A stretch of DNA of 64,000 bases from an uncultured Lachnospiraceae bacterium. Lineage in GTDB: Bacteria; Bacillota; Clostridia; Lachnospirales; Lachnospiraceae. This document shows, one piece after another, positions 52,970 to 62,869 of this stretch (the stretch's first letter is position 1; each line of letters opens with the position of its first letter). The DNA lies in contig CAMVGV010000004.1 in the NCBI GenBank assembly GCA_947167135.1, positions 17,618 to 81,617 of the forward strand, given 5' to 3'. The notes below the pieces were generated by a model. The model saw only the letters and a list, made by a program, of their open reading frames with translations, made no database searches and was not told where the DNA came from. The translations under genes and the position numbers were made by a program.

Positions 52970-54898
52970 TTGCGAGCTTTGGAGCTGAAAGACAAAGAGA
53001 ATAACGGGACTGAGGAAAAGCAGGAACCCGTTAAAAGCAGCAAATTCAACTGGAACAGTATAAAGGAAAACAGGTTTTTTTATTTTCTGAAAAGAAACGT
53101 AAAAAAGTTAGTAATTCTCCTTATCCTGGCGTATGCGGGAGTTACCGCTTTTCAGGTATACGGAGCGGTACAGACATCGAAGTTAATCGGGGAAAATACA
53201 GAGACACAGAACTTTGAGGAGGTTTCTTCCCAGGATATCAGCAATTCCATTGCAGTTACGGGTACAATAGCCGCCACTGAAAAAAGGACCCTGTCTACAC
53301 TGGTTTCAAAAACAGAGGTGACGGATGTTTTTGTGGAGGTGGGTGACTATGTGAATGTGGGAGATCCCATCTGCACCTTTGATACTTCATCAATAGAATC
53401 CAATATCAGGAAGCTGGAGCGTCAGATCACGGTTAATAATGCCAAGGCAACACTGGAGCTTGCCAAAGCAAATACCCAGGTGGCCTGGGCCTGGGAGGAT
53501 TATTTTTATAACCAGTCACATGGGGAATACAGTCTGGACTCCGCTATGCGCTCATATGTGGAACAGCAGAACCAGGTGTCAGATGCCATAGACAGCCTGA
53601 GTGCCAAGGAAAGAGAACTGGATGCGATCAAGGATGAGTATCATGATTACAAGGAGGCTAAAAGGGACGGAACCGTTTCGGAGGGTAATTACAAAAATTC
53701 GAGCTCTGAGTATAAGGATGCCATAGCATCCGCAGAGGAAGCCGTGAGCTCTGCCGGAAGAGCTGTTGAGAATGCACAGCTTAATCTTCAGAATACGGTG
53801 GATAATTACAATAAAGCCGTTGAAGAGCTAGAGCACCAGGGGGTCACGGATCTCCGCACCATTTCCACCAATATGGCTTCAGTCGTTGAATCCCAGTTAA
53901 ACAATATTACAAGCAATGATTCTGCAGAGGAAGAGATAAGGGATCATAAGACAAGTTTAAGTAAATGTAATATAACTGCGCCCATTTCCGGACTCATCAC
54001 CAGTGTTTCAGTGGTAGAAGGGGAAGAATATGATGAAAAAAGCACCATATGCGAGATACAGGATGATTCCGCCTATATTGTCTCCGGTACGGTAGACCAG
54101 TATGACATTTCAAAGATAAGCGAGAGCATGAATTGTGTGATAAAGACGGATGCCACGGGAGATGACCAGATGGAGGGGATCCTGACCTTTGTTTCACCTG
54201 TGCCGGGAAGCTCTTCATCATCTTCATCCGGCAGCGGTTCTTCATCGGATACGTCTTCGGGAAGTTCATCATCCTCGTCTACCGAGTACCCCATTGAGAT
54301 CACTATAAAGGGGAGGGACGAAAGGCTTCGTATAGGAATGACTGCCGAGGCTTCCATTTTAGTGGAATCCAGAAAGGGAGTGAAGGCGGTTCCCTATGAT
54401 GCGATAATTGAAGACAGTGACGGCAGCTTCTATGTGAATAAGGCAGTCACAGGACAGGAAAAAAGGGAAGCATATGTACCGGAAGCCGGAGTCGCCGGCG
54501 TAGAGGATAAAGAAAAACAGGATGACAGGCCATCGGACGGCGGCAGGCCATCAGACGGCGGCAGGCCGGATTCCGGTGAGGGTATACTTAAGGAGGATAC
54601 GGGATCTCGGGGAGAACCCGTTAAGGATTCATATTCCGCAAATCCTCTGGCAAATCTTATCGCGGAAAAAATGATAGGGAAGAGTGCCGGTGAGCTCTAT
54701 GCCGTAAATGAGGAGACACCCACAATGAAGGTTACCGTGGAGAAGGGACTGGAAACTGATTATTATACCGAGGTCATATCTGACGAGCTTGAAAACGGCG
54801 ATAAGGTACTTATCTCCGAATCCGATGACCTTGACACCGACAATAACTTCGGTATGGGCGGACACAGAGGCCCCGGAGGTCCGGGAGGGATGTTTTAA
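52970..54898 (+). CDS. MacA/HlyD-like membrane-fusion adaptor
   Basis: N-term TM; biotinyl-lipoyl-like TEVTDVFVEVGDYVNVGDPICTFD, coiled coil, ITAPISGLITSVSVVEGEEYDEKSTICEI. TTG 52979 may be the true start given AGG-rich RBS spacing. Confidence 0.88.
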   Translation: MRALELKDKENNGTEEKQEPVKSSKFNWNSIKENRFFYFLKRNVKKLVILLILAYAGVTAFQVYGAVQTSKLIGENTETQNFEEVSSQDISNSIAVTGTIAATEKRTLSTLVSKTEVTDVFVEVGDYVNVGDPICTFDTSSIESNIRKLERQITVNNAKATLELAKANTQVAWAWEDYFYNQSHGEYSLDSAMRSYVEQQNQVSDAIDSLSAKERELDAIKDEYHDYKEAKRDGTVSEGNYKNSSSEYKDAIASAEEAVSSAGRAVENAQLNLQNTVDNYNKAVEELEHQGVTDLRTISTNMASVVESQLNNITSNDSAEEEIRDHKTSLSKCNITAPISGLITSVSVVEGEEYDEKSTICEIQDDSAYIVSGTVDQYDISKISESMNCVIKTDATGDDQMEGILTFVSPVPGSSSSSSSGSGSSSDTSSGSSSSSSTEYPIEITIKGRDERLRIGMTAEASILVESRKGVKAVPYDAIIEDSDGSFYVNKAVTGQEKREAYVPEAGVAGVEDKEKQDDRPSDGGRPSDGGRPDSGEGILKEDTGSRGEPVKDSYSANPLANLIAEKMIGKSAGELYAVNEETPTMKVTVEKGLETDYYTEVISDELENGDKVLISESDDLDTDNNFGMGGHRGPGGPGGMF

Positions 54899-55614
54899 TG
54901 GCTAAGGGCGATATCATAATTGATGCCCGGGATATTATCAAGCGTTATTACATAGGACAACCCAATGAGCTTGAAATACTTCATGGCATAAGCCTTATCG
55001 TCAGGGAAGGAGAATTTGTGGCCATAGTCGGAGCCTCGGGTTCAGGGAAGTCTACACTTATGAATATAGTGGGAGCCCTTGACAAGCCTACGAGCGGAGA
55101 ATATGTCCTTGACGGTGTAAATATCATGAAAGCCCGTGATAATGAGCTTTCCGAAATCAGGAACAGAAAGATAGGCTTTGTTTTCCAGACCTATAATCTT
55201 ATAGCAAGGACCAGCGCCTTGAAAAACGTGGAGCTCCCGATGATGTATGCAGGGGTTCCGGGAGGAAGGAGAAGGAAAAGGGCAAAGGAGCTTATGGCTC
55301 TTGTTGAGATGGAAGACCGCATGCAGCATACTCCGGATGAGCTTTCCGGAGGGCAGAAGCAGCGTGTAGCCATTGCCAGAGCCATGGCGAATGATCCGGC
55401 TCTTATCCTTGCCGACGAACCCACCGGAGCACTGGATTCAAAGACCGGAAGGATGGTTATGGATATTTTTCATAAGCTCCATGATGAGCAGGGAAAGACC
55501 ATAGTTCTCATAACCCACTCCCCGGAGCTTGCAGAGGAATGTGAAAGGATACTCACGCTTTCCGACGGTATGTTCATAGGAGAGAGAAAGGGAACGCCAC
55601 ATGCTCCTTCTTGA
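54898..55614 (+). CDS. MacB/LolD-type ABC transporter ATP-binding protein
   Basis: [77 protein letters not shown]. Confidence 0.95.
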   Translation: MAKGDIIIDARDIIKRYYIGQPNELEILHGISLIVREGEFVAIVGASGSGKSTLMNIVGALDKPTSGEYVLDGVNIMKARDNELSEIRNRKIGFVFQTYNLIARTSALKNVELPMMYAGVPGGRRRKRAKELMALVEMEDRMQHTPDELSGGQKQRVAIARAMANDPALILADEPTGALDSKTGRMVMDIFHKLHDEQGKTIVLITHSPELAEECERILTLSDGMFIGERKGTPHAPS

Positions 55615-56890
55615 TAATATAATCCTTGCAATTAACGGAATCAGGGCAAATAAGATGAGATCCCTCCTCACAATGCTGGGTATCATCATCGGCATAGCTT
55701 CCGTCATAGCCATAATGACGGTAGGAACGTCCATGACGGCTTCAATGACCGATACCATGAGCAGCTATGGTGCAAATGATATCACCATGGGGGTATCACA
55801 GAAGAGTACCGAGACTGAAATGATGGACGGTATGCGCTTTGAATGGGGACCGCGTAAAAGCAAGCTGGGGGATAATGACTATATTTATATGGATATGCTC
55901 TCAGTCCTGAAGGAAGAGTATCCCGATAAGATAGACCACTTTCTCCTTGAATGCTCTGCGGGACAGGGGCAGGCAAAGGACGGGAGCCTGTATGCAAATG
56001 TTGAGCTTAAGGGCGTAAATGACGAGAGATTTGAGGATGATAAGCTTGAAATGCTCTCAGGACGTTCCTTTAAGGAGTCAGATCAGAAGGACGGCAGAAA
56101 GGTTGCCATAGTCTCCGATTATTTCTGTAATAATATGTTTAACGGGGATACCGCTTCTGCCCCGGGTAAGGAGATCTCCATACTGGTAAACGGGAAGTAC
56201 CATTACTATACCATTATCGGAGTTTATGAATATGATGCCTCCGCAAACTGGGTATCCACCTCTGAGGAGGAGACCACCACAACGGTGTATCTGCCGCTTA
56301 AGACGGCCTTTGATTTCAACCATGAGGATCAGAGATTTGAGCAGGTGACGGTTGTTACGGGAAGCGGGGTAACAAGCGTGGATGATTTCATGATGGAAAT
56401 AGGAAGCTTTATGAACAGACGCTTCTACAGGAATAACGAGAGCTACGAGATAAGCTGCTCCAGCATGTCATCCTTTATGGAGGAAATGACAAGCTCCCTT
56501 AATACCATGTCCATGGCGATCTCGTTTATCGCCGGGATATCGCTTCTTGTCGGAGGAATAGGTGTTATGAATATCATGCTGGTTTCCATACAGGAGCGTA
56601 CAAAGGAGATAGGAACGAGAAAAGCACTTGGTGCCACCAACAGCTCCATAAGGATCCAGTTTATCGTGGAAGCCATAGTGCTCTGCTTTGTCGGCGGAGT
56701 GATCGGGATCGTACTCGGAATGATCCTCGGGAGCATTTTGTCGAAGCAGATGGGATATGACGCTACAGCTCCTGTGAGCGCCATAGTATTCGCGGTGGGG
56801 TTCTCCATGGCCATCGGAGTATTCTTTGGCTATTATCCCGCGAATAAGGCTGCGAAGACGAATCCCGTGGATGCCCTGAGGTATGAATAA
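55601..56890 (+). CDS. MacB/FtsX-type ABC transporter permease
   Basis: GIRANKMRSLLTMLGIIIGIASVIAIMTVG and GGIGVMNIMLVSIQERTKEIGTRKALGATNSSIRIQFIVEAIVLC. Confidence 0.95.
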   Translation: MLLLDNIILAINGIRANKMRSLLTMLGIIIGIASVIAIMTVGTSMTASMTDTMSSYGANDITMGVSQKSTETEMMDGMRFEWGPRKSKLGDNDYIYMDMLSVLKEEYPDKIDHFLLECSAGQGQAKDGSLYANVELKGVNDERFEDDKLEMLSGRSFKESDQKDGRKVAIVSDYFCNNMFNGDTASAPGKEISILVNGKYHYYTIIGVYEYDASANWVSTSEEETTTTVYLPLKTAFDFNHEDQRFEQVTVVTGSGVTSVDDFMMEIGSFMNRRFYRNNESYEISCSSMSSFMEEMTSSLNTMSMAISFIAGISLLVGGIGVMNIMLVSIQERTKEIGTRKALGATNSSIRIQFIVEAIVLCFVGGVIGIVLGMILGSILSKQMGYDATAPVSAIVFAVGFSMAIGVFFGYYPANKAAKTNPVDALRYE

Positions 56891-56915
56891 GACAGGATAT
56901 TAAGGAGGCTTTCAA

Positions 56916-57704
56916 ATGGAGGATATTGCAGTCCTTCCGATCGACGTTGAAAGGGCGGAAGAGATAACGGCCTTTGGAGCTTGGAGAGACAAGGAAGCCA
57001 TAGGTGTCATAGCCGGAATGAAGACCGGTCACAGGATGGATATAAAATCCCTCTTCGTGAGCCCCGGATACAGGAGAAGGGGCGTGGGACGGGCTCTGAT
57101 GGATCAAATGCGGGAGCATTATTTCGGAAAAGGGGTTTATCTTAATGCCGAATTTACCATGGAAGGGGAAAAAGCGTATTCTCTCAGCTCTTTTCTGGAA
57201 GCCATGGGATTTGAAGAAAATTCAAGGCATTTTCCGGCATATTACATGGGCCGGGTAAGGGATCTGAAAGCAAACAGACCTATACCACCTGCGCTTAAAA
57301 ACTATATTTTCCCCTTATCTGAGATAAAAGAAAAGAATCTTAAGGAAACCTCAAGGAGCTGTCTTGAAAAGGGCGATCCCCTTCCCAATGAGGGACTCAC
57401 GGGACAGGACGTGGACAGAGATTTAAGCTTCTGCATTTTTGAAAAGGAGAATATAAGGTCATACATTACGGCCAGGGCTCCGGGAAAGGATCTGGTGCAT
57501 ATTTCCTCCATGTGGTCCACGCTTCCGGGTCTTTCGGGGCAGTCGGTGCTCTTTGAGCATATGTCGGAGGTTTTAAGAGATAAATATGAGGGGGATACAA
57601 GGATTTTGTTTCTTGTCTGGGATGCTTTGATGTATCAGGTGATAAACGAAGGAATGCATAGCATAGAGCAGCTGTCATACAGTTACTCGCTCACAGGTTT
57701 ATAA
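56916..57704 (+). CDS. GNAT-family N-acetyltransferase
   Basis: IKSLFVSPGYRRRGVGRALMDQM acetyl-CoA-binding motif. Confidence 0.85.
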   Translation: MEDIAVLPIDVERAEEITAFGAWRDKEAIGVIAGMKTGHRMDIKSLFVSPGYRRRGVGRALMDQMREHYFGKGVYLNAEFTMEGEKAYSLSSFLEAMGFEENSRHFPAYYMGRVRDLKANRPIPPALKNYIFPLSEIKEKNLKETSRSCLEKGDPLPNEGLTGQDVDRDLSFCIFEKENIRSYITARAPGKDLVHISSMWSTLPGLSGQSVLFEHMSEVLRDKYEGDTRILFLVWDALMYQVINEGMHSIEQLSYSYSLTGL

Positions 57705-57778
57705 CGGAGCCAGATACTGTTCGAAGCTGCGTAAGCAGCGAGATTACGGGATCGGCAACCGGACGGACTAAGTCAGAT

Positions 57779-57795
57779 AATAATCCTGGATTATT
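57779..57795. promoter_or_regulatory. Palindrome upstream of the calpain-domain gene
   Basis: AATAATCC-T-GGATTATT, 14 nt before the ATG at 57809; adjacent GCTGC-GTAA-GCAGC hairpin nearby. Confidence 0.45.
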
Positions 57796-57808
57796 AGAGG
57801 AGAAAAAT

Positions 57809-60800
57809 ATGGGCGGATTATTTAAGACAGTAAAGGAAGAGCACATAGATCCCATACGCCGTTCCAATACCATTTCACAGCAGCGTACGGGAAGTCTGAA
57901 CATTAACAGGTTTTTATCAGCCGATGAGGAAAAAAGCTACTTTAACCGCATCAAAAAAAACACCGGGGACCGGGACTTAAACAGCTATTTTTACGATCTG
58001 GAAAGGAATCTGTTAACCACGGACGTTTCAGAGGGGAATGTGAGCTTAAATGCTCCGACTGTCAGGGAAGACAAGGCTGTTGCGAAGCAGGAGAAAACCT
58101 TAATGAAGCAGATGTCCGAGCTCTATCATCACTCAGACCTCTGTACCGTTCGGGAGTACCGTGTTATGCAGGAGTATGTGAAAAACAGTTTATCCTCCGG
58201 CGATGACATGCAAAACGTTGAAGACAGGGCAGAGGATCCTTATCTCATGCGCTATGTGGAAACCATGCTGTCCGGAAAGATAGATATGAGCTCCTTAAGC
58301 GATGAATATCTTTCAGACAATATTCCAAAGCTGTATGAGACAGCCCGGAAATGCCTTGATTATCCCGGTATGAAACAGCGCTACCCTTCGTTTTTCAGGA
58401 ATCTTCCGGAAATGCAGCGCATTGCCCTGGAGGAGAGGGCCGCAATGGGAGCCGACTTAAAAAATCTGCTGGACTCTCATATGAGGCTCCACGGTTTGGA
58501 GATAAATGAGGAACACAATGCGAAGACCATCCGGATCCGGAGAGATGGCAGCAATAAGAGGGAAAGGGACAGAGCCTATACACAGGAAAAAGACAGCTAT
58601 GTAAATCTTCTTAAGGGTTTCTCCACCAAGTACATTAAAATGCAGGATATACGCATTGCAGAATTATATACACTAAACAGCACCTTCAATGCCTCCTACG
58701 CCATGAATGTACTTGAAAAGGAGCTGAAAAAGCATAATTCGGAGCAGTCTCCTCACGGGAAGGAGATAGCTCTTGCAAAGGAGGAGCTGAATAAAGCCTT
58801 TTCCCTCCGGGACAAATACATTGCGGCGCAGAGAGAGAGGATTGATAAGCTCCGCAGCCTTGGAGCAAATGCCGACAGGGATGAGATAAAACGACTTCGC
58901 TTTCAGATAACAAAGGGGAATAAGGAAATATCGCTGATCTCCAGACACGCGGACTATTACAGAGAATTCCTGGACTTCTGCCTGGGGATAAGGAGCAGTA
59001 TATCCAGAAGCACGAAATTTTTCCTTGACAGAGAAGACCAGGGGGCAATGCTTAAGATTGCAGATCCTGCCGGGTCGGAGCCTACTTATGAAGAAAAGCT
59101 TCAGAGAATAAGGGATGAGAGAAAGCAGAAGCTGGAACGCCGTAAGAATGATAGAGAGAAAAAGCAGAAGGAAGAATTTGAAGAGCTGCAGCACAGTCCC
59201 CGCGCAAAAGATGACTATGCTTCCTTCAGTACTGCCGTGAAGAATCTCGGCACCGTCGGCCGCATGAGCGATAAAGCCGACAGGGCTGTTATTAAGGAAG
59301 CCCTCGGAAACCTGAAGAAGCTTCTGGACACCAGGTTAGAGAATAGGGGTGAGGAGGTGGATTATGGACAGCAGCGAACTTTAATCCTTATGGTCATCCA
59401 GGAGTTCCAGGATTTATGCCGGGTATATATGCAAAGGAAACAGAATGAAAAGCGGAGCACGGGAAACCGGAGATTTGAGAATGTGGAGGCTGTATTTAAG
59501 AGCAGCTTCAAGGTTCAGCGCTTTTTTGAGAGCCTTTCGGAGGATAAGTTCAGGAATTTAAAAAACCGCTTAAACGGGAGACGCGTAAAAGCAAAGGATC
59601 AGACCTTTGCCAGGATCATGGCAGATGCAGATCAGGCTAATCTTACTGATGAGGCTGAAAGTGAGAGGGCCCGGGAGCTTGTTCGGGAGAATGAGCATAA
59701 GGAGTTAGATCTTCAAAAAAATTTCATCAAAGGGGACGTGAGGATTTACAGAGGATCCGATAAAAAGAGCATATCGGAAATAGAATCCGTGCTGAAAGCC
59801 GGAGATGAGTTATCAGAGCTTCAGAAAAAAGCAATGCCGGTAAATGATGTGGATTTTTCCGCGCATAAGGAAAAGATCCTTGGGGCCTATAAGAACGTTA
59901 TAGACCGATGCCGGAAATGCACGGATAAATTGAGTGACACTGATCTGAGTGAATACTCAGTCAAAATACGTCGGATTCAGGCTATTTATGAGAGGGATGC
60001 CGCATATTTAAGGGACACGGATACAGAGGATCTTATTCTCTCTGACAAGCGCTTCGGAACCTGGGAGGATATCTTTAAGAGCAGGAGAAATTATGTCAGA
60101 GAGACGGAGCTTGACGGAAATAACATGATAGTGGACCCGGACAGCAATGAATCTCTGATATTCCGGAAGGCAGGGAATATAAACAGCCTGGATTCCCAGA
60201 CGCTGTCGAAAGCACTGGGAATGAACGGATTATATAGAGACAGCCGCAAGGCAGTGATGATAAAGAGTGACGGCAGCAGGGAGCAGGGCTTCCTGCAGGA
60301 GAAGACAGTTTTAGAGCCAGACATCCAAAAAAAGGGCTTAAAGTCATACAGCGATCTCCTGGACTATGCGAGGCATGCGGGAGTAGATATCCATTATTCT
60401 GACGAAGCTCTCCGCCAGCTTGGAACATTAAAACTCATGGACTTTTTAACCGGTGTCAGGAACAGGGACGAAAAAAGCCTTGTTTATGACGCAGAGACTA
60501 CGGTGGTGGAAGGAGAAAACGCCGTAAGCATAAAGCGCATCATGGTCACAGGATCCTTCGGCGATTTTGGAAAGCTGGAGGAGGAGGAAAAGGCTGGATT
60601 ACTCAGTACATCAGGAAGCTTTAACCTGCCTTACGATACAAACTTTGCCGACAGGGTTATGACCATGGAGACTGAAACCATTATATCCTGCATGGAAGAG
60701 CTGGGAGCCTCTTTAAGTGATGAGAAAAAGAAGTGTCTTATTGAGCGTCATGCCGCGCTTAAAGAGATGCTGAAGCAGGATAAGGAAAAGGGATGGCGTT

Positions 60801-62812
60801 CTGGTATTGACGATGATGAGCAAAAATCCAATTCCAGGATAGCTGGATTTAAGGATATCAGGAGACGCTTTAAGAGCCGTAGTGTACTTCCGGATTATGT
60901 GAAGAGTGAGCTTATAAGGGACAGTAAGAAGGACTATGAAGCCATAGACGGAGCTGAAAGGCTGAAAAATGGCGGCAGCCCCTGGGTTGATGCTGACGGG
61001 AATGTCATAAACAGAGTGAAGTTTCAGAGGGAAAAGATCGATATAGGAGCAATAGAGAGAGAGATCCGTAATAAATATAGAGGAAAGCTTCGCGGGAATA
61101 ATATAGAGGTGGAAATCAGGCGCCTTGTGGATCTGGAGGTAGCAAAAAGGCGGAAGGAAAAGAACGTAAAGAAGCTGGATATGGTAAGGAACTTCTCACG
61201 GACTGCTTCCCACTCCGCGTTCTTAATGAAGAAGAGTAAGGACGATCTCTTAAAGAAAGTGAAAGAAGACAGGTCAGCATTAAGTAATATCAGTCCCGAA
61301 ATGAGCTCCATAATGGATCTCCTTTCATCCTATGCTTCATCCTTCGCTACGGCGCAGTGGGAGATCACGGACAGATGGAAGCGCAGACAGCTGAAGATAG
61401 ATGGCGAGACAATAGAGGACAGGAAAAAACGCATAAGCAGGCCGGACAGCATAAGGAAGGAGCAGGGGGATGTCATTCAGATACGTGAGAAGATAAAGAA
61501 TGCTCTAAGTGCCTATAAGGATAAGAAAAATCTAAGCCCGGACGAGCTTAAGGAAAAGGAGATGCTGGAATTCTATAAGGAGAAATTTGATAAGAGCTGC
61601 GACGGAAATCTGACGCTGCCAGAAGGAAACATTGAGCATATAGACGGAACCAAGATACTCCTTAGGAAATATGATGTAGAGAAAATAACGATACCCCGGG
61701 ACTTTGAGGTAATGGACTGGAAAGAGAGTAAGAAGGGGAATAAAAACTCGCGGGATGTGCTTGATAACGCTCTTACAAGGTACAGACCCCAAAATATACG
61801 TCCTTATGATATGAGGGATGATTCCGAAAAGCCTCTTTTCCCCCACGAGCCCTGCATGGAGGATCTTTGTCAGGGAACGCTTGGAGACTGCTATTTAATA
61901 GCAGCAGTCGCCGCTTTGGTGGAAAGAGATCCCTCTGCTATAAAGAACATTATGAAGGATAATGGAAAAACCGTAACAGTAAAGCTGCATCATTTGGACG
62001 GCAAGCCGTTCTATATAACCATGACTAAGGAAGTCCCCACAGGTGAGAACAGGGGAAAGGAAAGCGACGCCTATGGACAGAGCTGCCTGTGGCTGCAGAT
62101 GCTGGAGAAAGCCTACACCCTTTCCGGAATGGCAGAGGAACAGAATAAGCTCTATTGGAATACTCCTCTGGATAAGATAGAAGTGGACAGAGAGAGTAAG
62201 GAATACATAGCGTCAAAGAGAGATGTTTATCGTGAACTGGAAAAACAGAATATACGCTCCTATGAGTCCATATCAGGCGGTCAGGAGGAAAATGTGTACC
62301 GTGTCCTGACTGGAATAACCCTGGATACTCATGAGATAGAGAAAAAGAATCTGATAAGCAGTAAAAAAATGTCCACTTATATGAAAGACAGGGACAGAAA
62401 AACCGGGAAGCTTAACAAAGCCAATTTCCAGCCAATGATAAATGAGGTGATGCAGCTGCTTCAAAGGGCTGAGAGGGAAGGATCTGTTGTTTTCTGTTCA
62501 AGCCGAACTGATTTTGAGGACTACAGGGATAAGGACTCTGATCATAGCGAGCACACCATGAGGGGAGTGGCCGGCAAGCATGCATATACGGCTTTAGGTA
62601 TCCGCTACATAGGGAACAAACCCTATATAGCAGTACGAAATCCATGGGGGACGGGATTAACGGAGCATAGGATAAATGAAGTGACAGGGGCAAAGTCCAG
62701 CCATATGGAGGACGATTTCGGAAACGGAGCCCATCTTCTGACTCCCCTGGAATTCGTGAAGAATTTCAGGAGCATCAAGGTGCTGAAGAAAAAGCCTCAG
62801 GGAAACCCCTGA
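57809..62812 (+). CDS. 1667-aa protein with C-terminal calpain (C2)-type cysteine protease domain; candidate CIS effector/toxin
   Basis: CQGTLGDCYLIAAVAALVERDPSAI (Cys1361), GKHAYTALGIRYI (His1591), AVRNPWG (Asn1611): catalytic motifs of calpains; long helical charged N-terminal region, no signal peptide apparent. Confidence 0.85.
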   Translation: MGGLFKTVKEEHIDPIRRSNTISQQRTGSLNINRFLSADEEKSYFNRIKKNTGDRDLNSYFYDLERNLLTTDVSEGNVSLNAPTVREDKAVAKQEKTLMKQMSELYHHSDLCTVREYRVMQEYVKNSLSSGDDMQNVEDRAEDPYLMRYVETMLSGKIDMSSLSDEYLSDNIPKLYETARKCLDYPGMKQRYPSFFRNLPEMQRIALEERAAMGADLKNLLDSHMRLHGLEINEEHNAKTIRIRRDGSNKRERDRAYTQEKDSYVNLLKGFSTKYIKMQDIRIAELYTLNSTFNASYAMNVLEKELKKHNSEQSPHGKEIALAKEELNKAFSLRDKYIAAQRERIDKLRSLGANADRDEIKRLRFQITKGNKEISLISRHADYYREFLDFCLGIRSSISRSTKFFLDREDQGAMLKIADPAGSEPTYEEKLQRIRDERKQKLERRKNDREKKQKEEFEELQHSPRAKDDYASFSTAVKNLGTVGRMSDKADRAVIKEALGNLKKLLDTRLENRGEEVDYGQQRTLILMVIQEFQDLCRVYMQRKQNEKRSTGNRRFENVEAVFKSSFKVQRFFESLSEDKFRNLKNRLNGRRVKAKDQTFARIMADADQANLTDEAESERARELVRENEHKELDLQKNFIKGDVRIYRGSDKKSISEIESVLKAGDELSELQKKAMPVNDVDFSAHKEKILGAYKNVIDRCRKCTDKLSDTDLSEYSVKIRRIQAIYERDAAYLRDTDTEDLILSDKRFGTWEDIFKSRRNYVRETELDGNNMIVDPDSNESLIFRKAGNINSLDSQTLSKALGMNGLYRDSRKAVMIKSDGSREQGFLQEKTVLEPDIQKKGLKSYSDLLDYARHAGVDIHYSDEALRQLGTLKLMDFLTGVRNRDEKSLVYDAETTVVEGENAVSIKRIMVTGSFGDFGKLEEEEKAGLLSTSGSFNLPYDTNFADRVMTMETETIISCMEELGASLSDEKKKCLIERHAALKEMLKQDKEKGWRSGIDDDEQKSNSRIAGFKDIRRRFKSRSVLPDYVKSELIRDSKKDYEAIDGAERLKNGGSPWVDADGNVINRVKFQREKIDIGAIEREIRNKYRGKLRGNNIEVEIRRLVDLEVAKRRKEKNVKKLDMVRNFSRTASHSAFLMKKSKDDLLKKVKEDRSALSNISPEMSSIMDLLSSYASSFATAQWEITDRWKRRQLKIDGETIEDRKKRISRPDSIRKEQGDVIQIREKIKNALSAYKDKKNLSPDELKEKEMLEFYKEKFDKSCDGNLTLPEGNIEHIDGTKILLRKYDVEKITIPRDFEVMDWKESKKGNKNSRDVLDNALTRYRPQNIRPYDMRDDSEKPLFPHEPCMEDLCQGTLGDCYLIAAVAALVERDPSAIKNIMKDNGKTVTVKLHHLDGKPFYITMTKEVPTGENRGKESDAYGQSCLWLQMLEKAYTLSGMAEEQNKLYWNTPLDKIEVDRESKEYIASKRDVYRELEKQNIRSYESISGGQEENVYRVLTGITLDTHEIEKKNLISSKKMSTYMKDRDRKTGKLNKANFQPMINEVMQLLQRAEREGSVVFCSSRTDFEDYRDKDSDHSEHTMRGVAGKHAYTALGIRYIGNKPYIAVRNPWGTGLTEHRINEVTGAKSSHMEDDFGNGAHLLTPLEFVKNFRSIKVLKKKPQGNP

Positions 62813-62869
62813 TGGTCAAGGCCACTAAAACGCAGTAAAAAGTCAGGGAAAGGAGCGGCAGCGACATTA

